Shown: positions 1-7,879, numbered from the stretch's first letter. The stretch: 49,099 nucleotides of DNA from Helicobacteraceae bacterium (GCA_013138865.1 WTBY01000059.1:1-49099), one strand, 5' to 3'. Numbers and translations: made by a program. Notes: generated by a model from the letters alone, not told the origin.

Positions 1-1
1 G

Positions 2-52
2 CAAGACTTATTTAAGTTTGAGAGCAAAAAATTAGGAAAAGGAGTAAAGTAA
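2..52 (+). CDS. C-terminal end of an unidentified gene (partial)
   Basis: An open frame enters from the left edge and stops with TAA at 50-52, giving a lysine-rich tail of 16 residues (QDLFKFESKKLGKGVK). That is too short to identify. It could be chance, because only 17 codons are visible. Confidence 0.25.
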   Translation, partial: QDLFKFESKKLGKGVK

Positions 53-144
53 CTTAGGTGGTTTAAGGTTACAAAAGCATCTTTTTTTTACTTTTTTCTG
101 CTTATTTTAACTGATCGCTTGACAGCATTAGACGTGCATTAAAA

Positions 145-321
145 ATGAAACGACTTAAAATTATATTATTTATTGTTTTTGGTGTGCCAATTGCTATACT
201 AACATTAGTTAGTAGTACTGTATTTGCATTTTCAACATTAGGTGTTGTAGGTGCTATAGCTAGCTTTATAGTTGTATTTTTTACTTTAGTGGCAATAACT
301 CAATTGATTATTGTGAGATGA
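145..321 (+). CDS. small hydrophobic membrane protein (58 aa), unknown
   Basis: The frame starts at ATG 145 and ends at TGA 319-321. The product begins MKRLKIILF and is almost wholly hydrophobic, with two predicted membrane segments (about residues 5-30 and 33-56) separated by a small Gly/Ala turn. Two basic residues precede the first segment, so both ends may face the cytoplasm. There is no clear Shine-Dalgarno sequence. I recognise no family. It lies in the mobile-element tail at the left of the window, where small membrane ORFs are common. Codon content looks coding, but a chance ORF is not excluded. Confidence 0.4.
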   Translation: MKRLKIILFIVFGVPIAILTLVSSTVFAFSTLGVVGAIASFIVVFFTLVAITQLIIVR

Positions 322-721
322 GGTGGTTGTGTCTCATTGGTAATTTTTTTATTACAAAAATCTAAATTTAATCGAGTCAAATTCTAGTCAAATCCATCAT
401 GACCACTGGTACATAAACCAGATCTATAGATAATTATTGAGTTATTGAAAAGTTATGTTAATGTCGTTGTTTAGGGGGTTTACAAAAAATTATGGTGTGC
501 CCGACATAATTCGAACGTGTGACCGCTTGTACCGCAAACTACATAGTATTTTTTGTATATTTTCTAAGAAATTATTAAGTAATAGTGCCCCAGCCTCTTC
601 CAATAACTTTCCAACCACTTTCAACTTTATGGGGCGGAAATTGGTCGCATTTTAGACTTGGTCATACAGTCCAAAACCTCGCTTCCATCGGCTTTCTATG
701 CGCTTAGCTCTTTCTAAAGTA
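322..721. other. gene-poor island remnant
   Basis: I find no convincing gene here. Visible structure: two direct AGTCAAAT copies at 375-382 and 386-393, 11 bp apart (one helical turn, as in protein-binding arm sites), and an inverted repeat CTGGT-N6-ACCAG at 406-421. A tRNA-like 3' fragment on the reverse strand at 493-540 is listed separately. A 66-codon frame at 455-655 runs through that fragment and is not credible as a gene. Confidence 0.5.
493..540 (-). pseudogene. 3' fragment of a tRNA (Arg-like), reverse strand
   Basis: Read on the reverse strand, the segment has the order of a tRNA 3' half: a variable-loop-like GCGGTC, a T-arm with the TTCGAAT loop, an acceptor strand CGGGCAC, discriminator A and CCA (complement of 493-495). 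The T-stem has a mismatch, and no matching 5' half (GTGCCCG) lies at the proper distance, so this is not a working gene. The CGGGCAC-A-CCA end suggests tRNA-Arg, which is tentative. Such fragments are left when integrases use tRNA genes as target sites. Confidence 0.45.
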
Positions 722-780
722 GGTCTTGAAAACCAGCGAGGGTTATACCTCCCAGGGTTCGAATCCCTGAGGGCCCGCCA
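722..780 (+). pseudogene. 3' half of tRNA-Ser(TGA), att-like repeat copy A
   Basis: The segment matches a serine tRNA from the anticodon loop (CTTGAAA, anticodon TGA) through the anticodon stem, the long class II variable arm (GCGAGGG...CCTCC), the T-arm (CAGGG-TTCGAAT-CCCTG), the acceptor strand AGGGCCC, discriminator G and CCA at 778-780. The 5' half (expected GGGCCCT and the D-arm) is absent, and homology begins at the anticodon stem-loop. Tyrosine recombinases often cross over at the tRNA anticodon loop, leaving such 3' halves at the far end of an island. Bases 725-765 are identical to 1830-1870. Confidence 0.8.
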
Positions 781-921
781 TTTTTTTACACAATCCCCTA
801 CTACACGATACTTACACCATTTAATCAATAATTAATACTTATATTAATATTTTTAACCTCACAGGTTGCCAATTACTAAATTATTATTTTTGCCAATTCA
901 AATAGTAAGTGCAACACCTAG

Positions 922-1096
922 TTAAACTGCTACATAAGATTTCGTAATTGTATCGAAAAAAACTTCTGCAGGAGTTTTGTATCCAAGTATCTTTCTAGGT
1001 CTGCGATTTAGTTTGGTAGACATTTTAGTTTCCTTTAGAAGTTCACAAAAATTTGCTAACATATTTTCTGAAATAAATTTATGGCGAATATGTTAT
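922..1096 (-). pseudogene. IS30-family transposase, C-terminal remnant
   Basis: A reverse-strand frame of about 57 codons ends at TAA (922-924). It contains TKLNRRPRKILGYKTPAEVF, the signature C-terminal end of IS30-family transposases (LNxRPRKxLGxKTPxEVF), preceded by a helix-rich ENMLANFCELLKET. The frame is cut upstream by a stop near 1097. The helix-turn-helix and DDE catalytic core are missing, so it cannot be active. It sits between the two tRNA-Ser fragments and directly upstream of, and divergent from, a toxin-antitoxin pair. Inverted terminal repeats were not found. Confidence 0.75.
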
Positions 1097-1099
1097 AAT
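1058..1099 (+). promoter_or_regulatory. promoter and likely autoregulatory operator of the toxin-antitoxin pair
   Basis: An extended -10 (TG at 1091-1092, TATAAT at 1094-1099) lies 27 bp before the antitoxin start. An 8-bp inverted repeat, AACATATT at 1058-1065 and AATATGTT at 1087-1094, brackets the -35 to -10 region and its right arm touches the -10. This is the usual position for an operator bound by antitoxin or toxin-antitoxin complex. The operator role is inferred. Confidence 0.5.
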
Positions 1100-1125
1100 T
1101 TTACATACAATAGTAAGGATTTGTT

Positions 1126-1380
1126 ATGCAGGTATCTATAAATGTTCAAGATGATTTATATAAAAGATTTGTTGAGAGTGGTGCTGACATACAAACAAAA
1201 TTTAATGAGTACCTTTTAACCTTACTAGATAATAAAGATAGCTATCTAAACTCAAAACAATTTCAAGAAGATAAAATATACTTCAATGATGCACTTAATG
1301 AGATAGATAATGGCAACGATAAACCCTTAAATCAAAAAGAGTATGACAAAGAGATGAATGAGTTTTTAAAAACTTTATAA
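1126..1380 (+). CDS. putative antitoxin of a ParE/RelE-type pair (84 aa)
   Basis: Small acidic protein whose first residues (MQVSINVQDDLYKRF) read as a short beta strand and helix, as in ribbon-helix-helix antitoxins. The rest is polar and Asn/Asp/Glu-rich, typical of an unfolded toxin-wrapping tail. AAGGA at 1115-1119 is placed well for ATG 1126. The stop TAA (1378-1380) shares its last A with the toxin start, so the two are translationally coupled, antitoxin first, as is usual. The family is assigned mainly from the partner and position; sequence alone is weak. Confidence 0.7.
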   Translation: MQVSINVQDDLYKRFVESGADIQTKFNEYLLTLLDNKDSYLNSKQFQEDKIYFNDALNEIDNGNDKPLNQKEYDKEMNEFLKTL

Positions 1381-1661
1381 TGGAAGTCATAAGAAGTAAA
1401 AGATATACATTATCTTTACAAAATATAATCACCTATATCTCTAAAGATAGTAAAACAAGAACATTAAATTTTAAAAATGAGCTTGATAAAATAATTAACA
1501 ATTTAGTTCATATGCCTTACAAGTTTAAAGTCTCTCTCTATTTTACAGATGAGAATAAAAGAGACTTAATATTTAAAGGGTATACCATAGTCTATAAAGT
1601 TGATGAAACTAAAGATGTAATAACAGTAATAGGTATTAAAAAATACCAAAATAGTTTGTAG
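1380..1661 (+). CDS. ParE/RelE-superfamily toxin (93 aa)
   Basis: Basic protein of the usual length for RelE/ParE toxins. The N-terminal helical part (YTLSLQNIITYISKDSKTRTLNF) matches the ParE pattern of a long helix after a first strand. The C-terminal half (KRDLIFKGYTIVYKVDETKDVITVIGI) has the typical RxLxxxxYxIxYxVd...VxIxxI strand pattern. Family members inhibit gyrase (ParE) or cleave mRNA on the ribosome (RelE); the sequence does not decide which, though the lack of a clear RelE catalytic set favours ParE. The start overlaps the antitoxin stop (TAATG). It lies between tRNA-Ser scars, consistent with arrival on a mobile element. Confidence 0.8.
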   Translation: MEVIRSKRYTLSLQNIITYISKDSKTRTLNFKNELDKIINNLVHMPYKFKVSLYFTDENKRDLIFKGYTIVYKVDETKDVITVIGIKKYQNSL

Positions 1662-1829
1662 CTTTTTTAATTAAGAAAACATAAAGAAACACTGACAAGG
1701 CGTTAGCCCATTTCTAATAGGTGTCGCAAAATAAAATGTCACGATTTGGGAAAATTTTGGTCATGACATAATGCTCTAAAGTACCATGTATACTGGAATG
1801 GATGGGATAACTTGTGATTTCTAAAAAGG

Positions 1830-1885
1830 CTTGAAAACCAGCGAGGGTTATACCTCCCAGGGTTCGAATCTCTGAGGGTCCACCA
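1830..1885 (+). pseudogene. 3' half of tRNA-Ser(TGA), att-like repeat copy B
   Basis: Second direct copy of the tRNA-Ser 3' half. Its first 41 bases (1830-1870) are identical to 725-765. It then diverges slightly (CTCTG T-stem, AGGGTCC acceptor strand, A instead of G as discriminator, CCA at 1883-1885). No 5' half is present. The change of the serine discriminator G to A and the missing half argue against function. With copy A it bounds a 1.1-kb segment holding the IS30 remnant and the toxin-antitoxin pair, so two integration events or a composite island are likely. About 270 bp with no gene follow before nfo. Confidence 0.78.
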
Positions 1886-2084
1886 CTACATATAACAACC
1901 CCTGCATTATGGACTTTCAACAATAATTAAAAAAAATTACTGTCCACCTAATTTTGATACTAAATAGCTCTATAAACGTAATAATATTTACTATTTTTCT
2001 CTAAAATTAGAAATAACTCCAATTCAAATAGTTCATATTCTATTTTACTTTTTTGTCTTTAAATGAAAAGTGTCCTTTTAATAA

Positions 2085-2093
2085 TGTTATAAT
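2085..2093 (+). promoter_or_regulatory. extended -10 promoter upstream of nfo
   Basis: TG at 2085-2086, one base, then TATAAT at 2088-2093. There is no -35 match, as is usual for Campylobacterota sigma70 promoters. It gives a leader of about 50 nt before nfo. Confidence 0.5.
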
Positions 2094-2151
2094 AATCTTT
2101 CAATTAATAAAATACTAAAATATATTTATAATAATACATAAAGGGTTAATA

Positions 2152-2997
2152 ATGGCTAAATTTATTGGAGCACATGTTTCTGCTAGTGGGGGAGTTTTTA
2201 ACGCTCCACTTAATGCAAAAGCGTTAAATGCAAAGGCGTTCGCACTATTTACTAAAAATCAACGTCAATGGAACGCAAAAGATCTTGAAACTGATGTAAT
2301 TGATAAGTTTAAAAGAAACCTTGAAGATAGTGGGATACTTCCAAAACATGTTCTACCACATGACTCTTACCTTATAAACTTAGGTCACCCTGAAGCTGAA
2401 AAGTTAGCCAAAAGTCGTGATGCTTTTATAGATGAGTTAGAGCGCTGTAAACTTTTAGGACTTGATCGTCTTAACTTTCACCCAGGTAGTCATCTTAAAC
2501 AAGTAGATGAAGATACATGTTTAGATACGATCGCAGAGTCTATAAACATAGCACTTGACAAAACAAGTGACGTGATCGCAGTTATAGAAAATACTGCTGG
2601 ACAAGGTAGTAACTTAGGCTGGAAGTTTGAGCACTTAGGACATATTATAGACAAAGTAGAAGACAAAAGTCGTATAGGGATCTGTATAGACACTTGTCAT
2701 ATGTTTACAGCAGGATATGACATAAGAACTAAAGAAGCATATGACATCACTATGGCTCAGTTTGAGAGTATAGTAGGTTTTAAATACCTTCAAGGAATGC
2801 ATATAAATGACTCCAAGCCAGACCTTGGTTCTCACGTCGATCGCCACCACTCTATAGGTGAGGGTAAAATTGGACTTGATGCATTTCGCTTTATTATGAA
2901 TGATGATCGTATAGATGATATTCCAATGGTTTTAGAGACTATTGATGACACTATTTGGAAACAAGAGATAGAGTTACTTTACTCTTTGGTGGACTAA
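2152..2997 (+). CDS. nfo: endonuclease IV
   Basis: Class II AP endonuclease that cleaves DNA 5' to abasic sites in base-excision repair. Length 281 aa, typical. It is a TIM barrel with three metal ions. All nine metal ligands known from E. coli Nfo can be placed: H70, H110, E146, D180, H183, H217, D230, H232 and E262, within motifs [28 protein letters not shown] and MHINDSK. AAGGG at 2141-2145 is placed well for ATG 2152. The next gene begins immediately after the stop, so the two are likely co-transcribed. It contains the first CGATCG motifs of the window (2528, 2838). Confidence 0.96.
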   Translation: MAKFIGAHVSASGGVFNAPLNAKALNAKAFALFTKNQRQWNAKDLETDVIDKFKRNLEDSGILPKHVLPHDSYLINLGHPEAEKLAKSRDAFIDELERCKLLGLDRLNFHPGSHLKQVDEDTCLDTIAESINIALDKTSDVIAVIENTAGQGSNLGWKFEHLGHIIDKVEDKSRIGICIDTCHMFTAGYDIRTKEAYDITMAQFESIVGFKYLQGMHINDSKPDLGSHVDRHHSIGEGKIGLDAFRFIMNDDRIDDIPMVLETIDDTIWKQEIELLYSLVD

Positions 2998-4506
2998 ATG
3001 ACGTACCCTTTTAATAACTTTTATGAGATGCTTGAAAACTCAGCTAAAGAACATGGTTCAGCTCCTGCTATTTTTATAGATGATGATAAAGTTAGCTATA
3101 AAGAGTTTTTGCAAAAAGTAGATAAAACAGCTTCTTATTTACAAAATATAGGAATTAAAAAGGGCGATAAAGTAGCACTTATTTTACCTAACTGTGAAGA
3201 GTTTGTGATCACAACTTTCGCGACAACTGCGATCGGAGCTGTGATCGTGCCACTAAATGCGCAGCTAAAAACTAAAGAGTATGAGTACATTTTGCAAAAT
3301 GCACAAGTAAGGCTTTTAGTAACATCTCAAAAACTAAAAGAGATTAAAGAGTTAAAGAGTGAATTTAAGATCTATGTTGATGGCGAAGAGGGAGCTCTTT
3401 TTGCAAATATTTTAAATACAAATGAGATTAAGTTTGAAAAACATTTAACCAAGCTCGATGAGTTAGCTGTTCTTATTTACACTTCAGGTACAACAGGAAA
3501 ACCAAAAGGGGTTATGCTCTCTTATAAAAATATATTCTCAAACATTATAGCTGGAAGTGAGTTATTTCAACTAAGTAAAAAAGATCGCTTTATAGTTTAT
3601 TTACCTATGTCACATGCTTTTAGTTTCTCTATTATGGTTATGTTACCTTTTTATAAAGCAAGTGCGATCGTGATTATGAGATCTATTTTACCATTTTCAA
3701 ATATTATAAAACAAGTTTTACTTAAACGTGTAACTATCTTTTTAGGTGTACCTGATGTTTATAACTCACTTATAAAAGCAAAACTACCTTGGTACTTTAG
3801 ATGGTTTAACTCTATTCGTATTTTTATAAGTGGTGCTTCTGCTCTAAGTGAAGATACATTAGAGAGGTTTAAAAAGAAGTTCTCACACGCAAGCATGTTA
3901 GAGGGCTATGGTCTTAGTGAGTGTTCACCTGCTGTTGCTATAAACCCATTAAATAAGGCAAGAGCATTATCTGTTGGACTGCCTCTAGGTGAGACAGAAG
4001 TTAAAGTAGTTAATGATGAGTTAGTAGAGTTAGCCCATGGTGAAGCAGGGGAGTTGATCGTAAAAGGTGACTGTGTTATGATGGGCTATTATGGTCATGA
4101 GGAGAGTACAAAAGAGACGATTATAAATGGTTGGCTAAAGACAGGAGACATTGCTAAGGTTGATGAAGATGGTTATATTTATATAGTCGATCGCATTAAA
4201 GATCTTATAATTTCTAAGGGAGTAAATATTTATCCTAGAGAGATTGAAGAGGTTCTACATTTACATGAACAGATTAAAATTTCTGCAGTTTTAGGTAAGA
4301 GTGATCAAAATAGTGGTGAAGTTCCAGTAGCATTTGTAGAGTTGGAAGATGGTTCAACTCTAAGTGAGTTAGAGATCAAGAAATACCTAAAAGAGCATCT
4401 TGCAAATTTTAAAGTTCCAAAAAGTATAATTTTTAAAGATGAGTTGCCAAAAAATGCAACAGGTAAGGTTTTAAAAAGAGTTTTAAAAGAAGAAGCACAG
4501 CTTTAA
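2998..4506 (+). CDS. AMP-dependent acyl-CoA synthetase/ligase
   Basis: ANL-superfamily enzyme that activates a carboxylic acid, probably a fatty acid, as an acyl-adenylate and transfers it to CoA. Length 502 aa, typical of FadD-like ligases. Visible motifs in order: P-loop YTSGTTGKPKG (about residues 160-170), the acyl-pocket region around LPMSHAFSFS, GYGLSE (A5), TGDIA...DGYIYIVDRIKDLIISKGVNIYP (A7/A8 hinge) and the C-terminal PKNATGKVLKR with the catalytic Lys. Chain-length specificity cannot be read. The start abuts the nfo stop. Fatty-acid activation for membrane lipid recycling is the likeliest role. Confidence 0.88.
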   Translation: MTYPFNNFYEMLENSAKEHGSAPAIFIDDDKVSYKEFLQKVDKTASYLQNIGIKKGDKVALILPNCEEFVITTFATTAIGAVIVPLNAQLKTKEYEYILQNAQVRLLVTSQKLKEIKELKSEFKIYVDGEEGALFANILNTNEIKFEKHLTKLDELAVLIYTSGTTGKPKGVMLSYKNIFSNIIAGSELFQLSKKDRFIVYLPMSHAFSFSIMVMLPFYKASAIVIMRSILPFSNIIKQVLLKRVTIFLGVPDVYNSLIKAKLPWYFRWFNSIRIFISGASALSEDTLERFKKKFSHASMLEGYGLSECSPAVAINPLNKARALSVGLPLGETEVKVVNDELVELAHGEAGELIVKGDCVMMGYYGHEESTKETIINGWLKTGDIAKVDEDGYIYIVDRIKDLIISKGVNIYPREIEEVLHLHEQIKISAVLGKSDQNSGEVPVAFVELEDGSTLSELEIKKYLKEHLANFKVPKSIIFKDELPKNATGKVLKRVLKEEAQL

Positions 4507-4517
4507 AAGTTGTGCTT
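4493..4517. terminator. bidirectional terminator between the acyl-CoA synthetase and metK
   Basis: Arms AAGCACAGCTTT (4493-4504) and AAAGTTGTGCTT (4506-4517) pair with a single G-T, leaving a short A-rich loop. The plus side is followed by ATAAATTATTTT. The hairpin lies where two converging genes end, so it can serve both strands. Confidence 0.65.
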
Positions 4518-4522
4518 ATAAA

Positions 4523-5722
4523 TTATTTTAGAGCTTCGAACTTAGCCATTTCGTCAAGTTTTTCCCAAGGGTAATCACTTTGACCAACTTGTCCACGAGC
4601 TGCAACATCTGCATAAAGGAAAGTCTCTTCACTTGGTTTATCAAGTGCAAATTTCTTCGTGATCCAGTTTGGAGTTAAAGAAAAATTATCTAACACAAAT
4701 GTTGATAATTTATCATCATCTAAACCATCGATCACAGTTCCACTAGTATCAACTGCAACTGAAGTTGGACGAGCAACACCGATCGCATAAGAGATCTGAA
4801 CAATACACTTCTTAGAAAGTCCAGCGGCAACTATATGTTTAGCGATCCAACGAGCGGCGTAAAGACCAGATCTATCAACTTTAGTGTAATCTTTAGAACT
4901 TTGAGCTCCACCACCAATTGGTGCATATCCACCGAAACTATCAACTATAAGTTTACGACCAGTTAATCCACTATCGTGTAGAGGCGAGTGAGAAACATAT
5001 TTACCAGTAGGATTAATATGAATAATACAATCATTTGGATCAAATAGGTTTTTAGGAAGACCTGCATCAATAATTAATTCCATTATTAACTCACGTACTT
5101 CTTCTATACTCATGCTTGAAACACATGGAGCAGAAACCACTACCGTATGAATTTTTTGAGGTTCACAGTTTTCAAAGTTAGCTTTAACATCATAATCCAT
5201 AGTAACTTGTGTTTTAATATCAACACCTAGTTTATGTGGATGAGCAAGAGCGTAGTGGTAAACTTTTTCCATTAGCATTCTCGAGTATGTGATCGCACTT
5301 GGCATAAAGTTATTAGTTTCACAATCAGCGTAACCAAACATAATACCTTGATCACCAGCACCAGTCTCACCATCTTGCTTGTCAACACCTTGGTTGATGT
5401 CAGGACTTTGACGATTTAGAAGAACTTGAACTTCAACATCTTCAGGATATAAACACTCTTCGTGAGTGAAACTTTCATTACCGTAGTAACCGATCTTCTT
5501 GAGAGCATCTACTGCTATCTTTTTATACTCTTCTACACTAACTTGTGTATTAGAAGTAACTTCACCACCGATCACAACATGCTTACCAGCAACAAAAACT
5601 TCACTAGCAACTCTACTTTGAGAATCACCAATAATTAATTTGTCAACTATGCTATCAGCTATGATATCAGCACATTTGTCAGGATGACCAGGACTTACAA
5701 CTTCACTTGTAAATAGGTACAT
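4523..5722 (-). CDS. metK: S-adenosylmethionine synthase
   Basis: Makes SAM from methionine and ATP in the cytoplasm. The protein is 399 aa when started at MYLFTSEVVSPGHPDK (ATG at 5722), which is preceded by AAAGG. The frame stays open for 53 more codons to 5881, but that part has no MetK homology and would run into the structured RNA, so the shorter start is chosen. Motifs: GHPDKCADIIADSIVD (methionine/ATP site), GAGDQGIMFGYA, GGGAQSSKD and DxSGLYAARW. A TATACT -10 candidate lies at 5776-5781 on the reverse strand, giving a leader of about 47 nt with no room for a known SAM riboswitch. The gene is divergent from purD. Confidence 0.96.
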   Translation of the reverse strand: MYLFTSEVVSPGHPDKCADIIADSIVDKLIIGDSQSRVASEVFVAGKHVVIGGEVTSNTQVSVEEYKKIAVDALKKIGYYGNESFTHEECLYPEDVEVQVLLNRQSPDINQGVDKQDGETGAGDQGIMFGYADCETNNFMPSAITYSRMLMEKVYHYALAHPHKLGVDIKTQVTMDYDVKANFENCEPQKIHTVVVSAPCVSSMSIEEVRELIMELIIDAGLPKNLFDPNDCIIHINPTGKYVSHSPLHDSGLTGRKLIVDSFGGYAPIGGGAQSSKDYTKVDRSGLYAARWIAKHIVAAGLSKKCIVQISYAIGVARPTSVAVDTSGTVIDGLDDDKLSTFVLDNFSLTPNWITKKFALDKPSEETFLYADVAARGQVGQSDYPWEKLDEMAKFEALK

Positions 5723-5862
5723 ATAACAACCTTTGTTTAGACTACTTATGTAGCCATTATTTAATTTTGTATGAGAGTATATCGAAAGAAGTTTACTAAA
5801 TAATAAAGTAAGGGTTGTAGGGGTTTCTTTAAGGTTAAAGAGGTTACAATTTTGAATATTCT

Positions 5863-6040
5863 GAGTGACGCGAGTAATCACATGTTAAGGGGTTCTACAT
5901 TTTCATTCGGTGAACTTCGTAGTGTATCATGTGTGCAGTGTTCTTGTCTGAAGCGCTGAGTTTAGAGAACACTCCTAATTGACATTCGCTTCACCACTAT
6001 TCGGCTTTTAGAACCAAAGCTGAATGTGAAACGCTCACTC
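5863..6040 (+). ncRNA. ssrS: candidate 6S RNA (rod-like structured RNA, about 178 nt)
   Basis: No gene lies between metK and purD, but seven perfect complementary segments nest without crossing: 5863-5868/6035-6040, 5870-5872/6032-6034, 5879-5883/6024-6028, 5891-5897/6009-6015 (GGTTCTA/TAGAACC), 5920-5924/5995-5999, 5929-5932/5982-5985 and 5937-5944/5966-5973 (AGTGTTCT/AGAACACT). The result is one long hairpin with a large internal bubble (22 nt on the 5' side) and a loop of 21 nt, which is the shape and length of 6S RNA. An alternative hairpin (5999-6008 with 6016-6025, one G-U) would use the 3' bubble strand, as in the refolding that releases RNA polymerase. The plus strand is favoured by TACAAT at 5845-5850, by U-rich sequence after 6040, and by co-orientation with purD. 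TTTATA at 6043-6048 could be a reverse-strand -10, so strand is not certain. The function is inferred from fold and context; no conserved 6S sequence was recognised. Confidence 0.6.
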
Positions 6041-6105
6041 GGTTTATATCTTACATTTAATTCAAAGTACCTCGGCATATTTTTCAAAAACTTTAATCTT
6101 AACAA

Positions 6106-6114
6106 TGTTATAAT
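6106..6114 (+). promoter_or_regulatory. extended -10 promoter of purD
   Basis: TG at 6106-6107 and TATAAT at 6109-6114, predicting a start near 6121. It lies downstream of the structured RNA, so that RNA would be a separate transcript rather than a purD leader. Confidence 0.55.
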
Positions 6115-6149
6115 GAAAGTCTTATTTATTTAATAATTTTGGAGAATAT

Positions 6150-7415
6150 ATGAACGTAATGATTTTAGGCTCAGGTGGGCGTGAATACTCAATGGGACTT
6201 GCTATAAAAAAAGATGAACAAGTAGAAAAATTATATTTTTGTCCGGGTAATGGAGCTACTGAAAACTTAGGTGAAAATGTAGCTATTAAAGATTATAATG
6301 AACTAGCTGAGTTTGCAAAATTAAACAATATTGAATTTACAATCGTAGGACCAGAAGGACCTCTAGTTGATGGTGTTGTAGATATTTTTAAATCACATAA
6401 CCTTACTATTTTTGGACCAACTGCAGCAGCTGCTCGTCTTGAAGGTTCAAAAGTTTATATGAAAAACTTTTTAGCAAAGTACAATATTCCAACAGCACGC
6501 TACATAGAGACTAATTCGATCGAAGATGCTTTCAAGTTTATAGAAACGCTACCAGTTCCAGTGGTTGTAAAAGCTGATGGGCTTTGTGCTGGTAAAGGTG
6601 TGATCATTGCTATGTCACATGAAGAAGCTAAAAAAGCAACAAGCGAGATGTTAAGTGGGGCAAGTTTTGGAGATGCTGGAAAAAATGTAATTATCGAAGA
6701 GTTTTTAGACGGTTATGAACTCTCAATGTTTGCTATTTGTGATGGTGATGATTATGTACTTCTTCAAGCCGCTCAAGATCACAAGCGTCTACTAGACGGT
6801 GACGAGGGACCAAACACTGGTGGAATGGGCGCTTACGCTCCAACACCTTTAGTAAATGAAGAGATCTACCAAAAAGTAAAAGATCGTGTAATAGTTCCTA
6901 CATTAGATGGTATGAAAAAAGAGGGTGCACCATTTGAGGGCGTACTTTTTATAGGAATTATGGTAGTAAATGGAGAACCAATTACATTAGAATTCAATGT
7001 ACGTTTTGGCGATCCAGAGTGTGAAATTTTAATGCCACTCCTAAAAAGCTCAGCATTCGATCTTTTTCATAAAGCTGCAACAAATAGACTTAATGAACTT
7101 AAAGTTGAGTTTTTAGATGAATACGCAGTAGGTGTTGTTATGGCTTCGGCTGACTACCCTTATAAAAGTTCAACACCTGCACAGATCATAGTAGATGAGA
7201 TTTTACATGATGAGCTTAAAGAAAATGCGCATATCTCTTACGCTGGAGTAACTTTAGAAGATGAAAAACTTTTAGCAACTGGTGGACGCGTTTTAGTATG
7301 TGTTGCAAAAGGATCTACGATCAAAGAAGCTCGCGATCGTGCTTACTTACTTTGTGGTCAAGTTCACTTTGCAGGTAAGAAAATAAGAAATGATATAGCG
7401 TATCAGGCACTTTAA
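6150..7415 (+). CDS. purD: phosphoribosylamine-glycine ligase (GAR synthetase)
   Basis: Second step of de novo purine synthesis: joins glycine to phosphoribosylamine using ATP. Length 421 aa, typical. The N-terminal domain starts with the phosphate-binding [11 protein letters not shown], the ATP-grasp region shows [13 protein letters not shown] and [15 protein letters not shown], the [17 protein letters not shown] motif is present, and [10 protein letters not shown] carries the metal ligands. GGAGA at 6141-6145 supports the ATG. The stop overlaps the next start by one base (TAATG), beginning a tightly packed forward operon (purD, RDD protein, lptD, phosphoribosyltransferase, pnp). Contains CGATCG at 6517 and 7334. 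Confidence 0.96.
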   Translation: MNVMILGSGGREYSMGLAIKKDEQVEKLYFCPGNGATENLGENVAIKDYNELAEFAKLNNIEFTIVGPEGPLVDGVVDIFKSHNLTIFGPTAAAARLEGSKVYMKNFLAKYNIPTARYIETNSIEDAFKFIETLPVPVVVKADGLCAGKGVIIAMSHEEAKKATSEMLSGASFGDAGKNVIIEEFLDGYELSMFAICDGDDYVLLQAAQDHKRLLDGDEGPNTGGMGAYAPTPLVNEEIYQKVKDRVIVPTLDGMKKEGAPFEGVLFIGIMVVNGEPITLEFNVRFGDPECEILMPLLKSSAFDLFHKAATNRLNELKVEFLDEYAVGVVMASADYPYKSSTPAQIIVDEILHDELKENAHISYAGVTLEDEKLLATGGRVLVCVAKGSTIKEARDRAYLLCGQVHFAGKKIRNDIAYQAL

Positions 7416-7879
7416 TGCAGATGCCAGATATGAATGAAGATATAGAAGAGCTTCTATATCGTGAAAAACTAACTTTAGCCTCTATAAAAAAAAGAGCAAC
7501 AGCTTTTTTTATAGATGAATTACTACTCTCTTTACTTTTAATAGTAGTTTTATGGGACTCTTTTGCAGCTTCAACTAATATACAAGATACTATAGCTTTA
7601 ACAAATACGTTTCTTTTAGAGTTTATTGCTATTAAAATAGCTTACCAAACATTTTTTGTTATGCAGTATGGTGGAACTCTCGGAAAGATATTTATGCATA
7701 TTCGTGTTATAGAGATAAAATCAGTTGCTAATCCAACTATTTTATGTTCATTTAACCGTGCTACATTTAGAGTTATAAGTGAAATGATGTTTTATATAGG
7801 TTTCTTTTGGGGTATTATGACACCAGAGCGTCGTACATGGCATGACTTGAGTTCAAAAACATTGGTAGTTGATGTATAG
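7415..7879 (+). CDS. RDD-family membrane protein (154 aa)
   Basis: Small inner-membrane protein of the RDD family. The family's Arg-Asp pattern is recognisable in KKRATAFFIDELLLSLLL near residue 30, and the C-terminal part has TLGKIFMHIRV and RTWHDLSSKT, the usual RDD end. Three hydrophobic stretches (about 33-50, 64-80 and 118-135) are visible. The function of the family is largely unknown, with transport suggested for some members. It overlaps purD by one base, and the lptD ATG lies inside its last codons, so translation is coupled on both sides. Confidence 0.85.
   Translation: MQMPDMNEDIEELLYREKLTLASIKKRATAFFIDELLLSLLLIVVLWDSFAASTNIQDTIALTNTFLLEFIAIKIAYQTFFVMQYGGTLGKIFMHIRVIEIKSVANPTILCSFNRATFRVISEMMFYIGFFWGIMTPERRTWHDLSSKTLVVDV

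Noticed and set aside
455-655. 66-codon forward frame
   Set aside because: It passes through the antisense of a tRNA-like fragment (PDIIRTCDR-type artefact) and has no ribosome site.
722-780. Complete tRNA-Ser gene at copy A
   Set aside because: No partner for the AGGGCCC acceptor strand and no D-arm lie upstream; homology begins at the anticodon stem-loop.
1714-1923. 69-codon reverse frame over the second tRNA-Ser fragment
   Set aside because: It is the antisense translation of the tRNA scar (SEIRTLGG-type artefact), not a protein.
5723-5881. N-terminal extension of MetK by 53 codons
   Set aside because: The extension has no family similarity and would run into the structured RNA; MYLFTSEVVSPGHPDK with AAAGG upstream is the normal start.
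5723-6149. SAM riboswitch in front of metK
   Set aside because: The predicted metK leader is only about 47 nt, no conserved SAM-riboswitch sequence was seen, and the structured element is better explained as a separate RNA co-oriented with purD.
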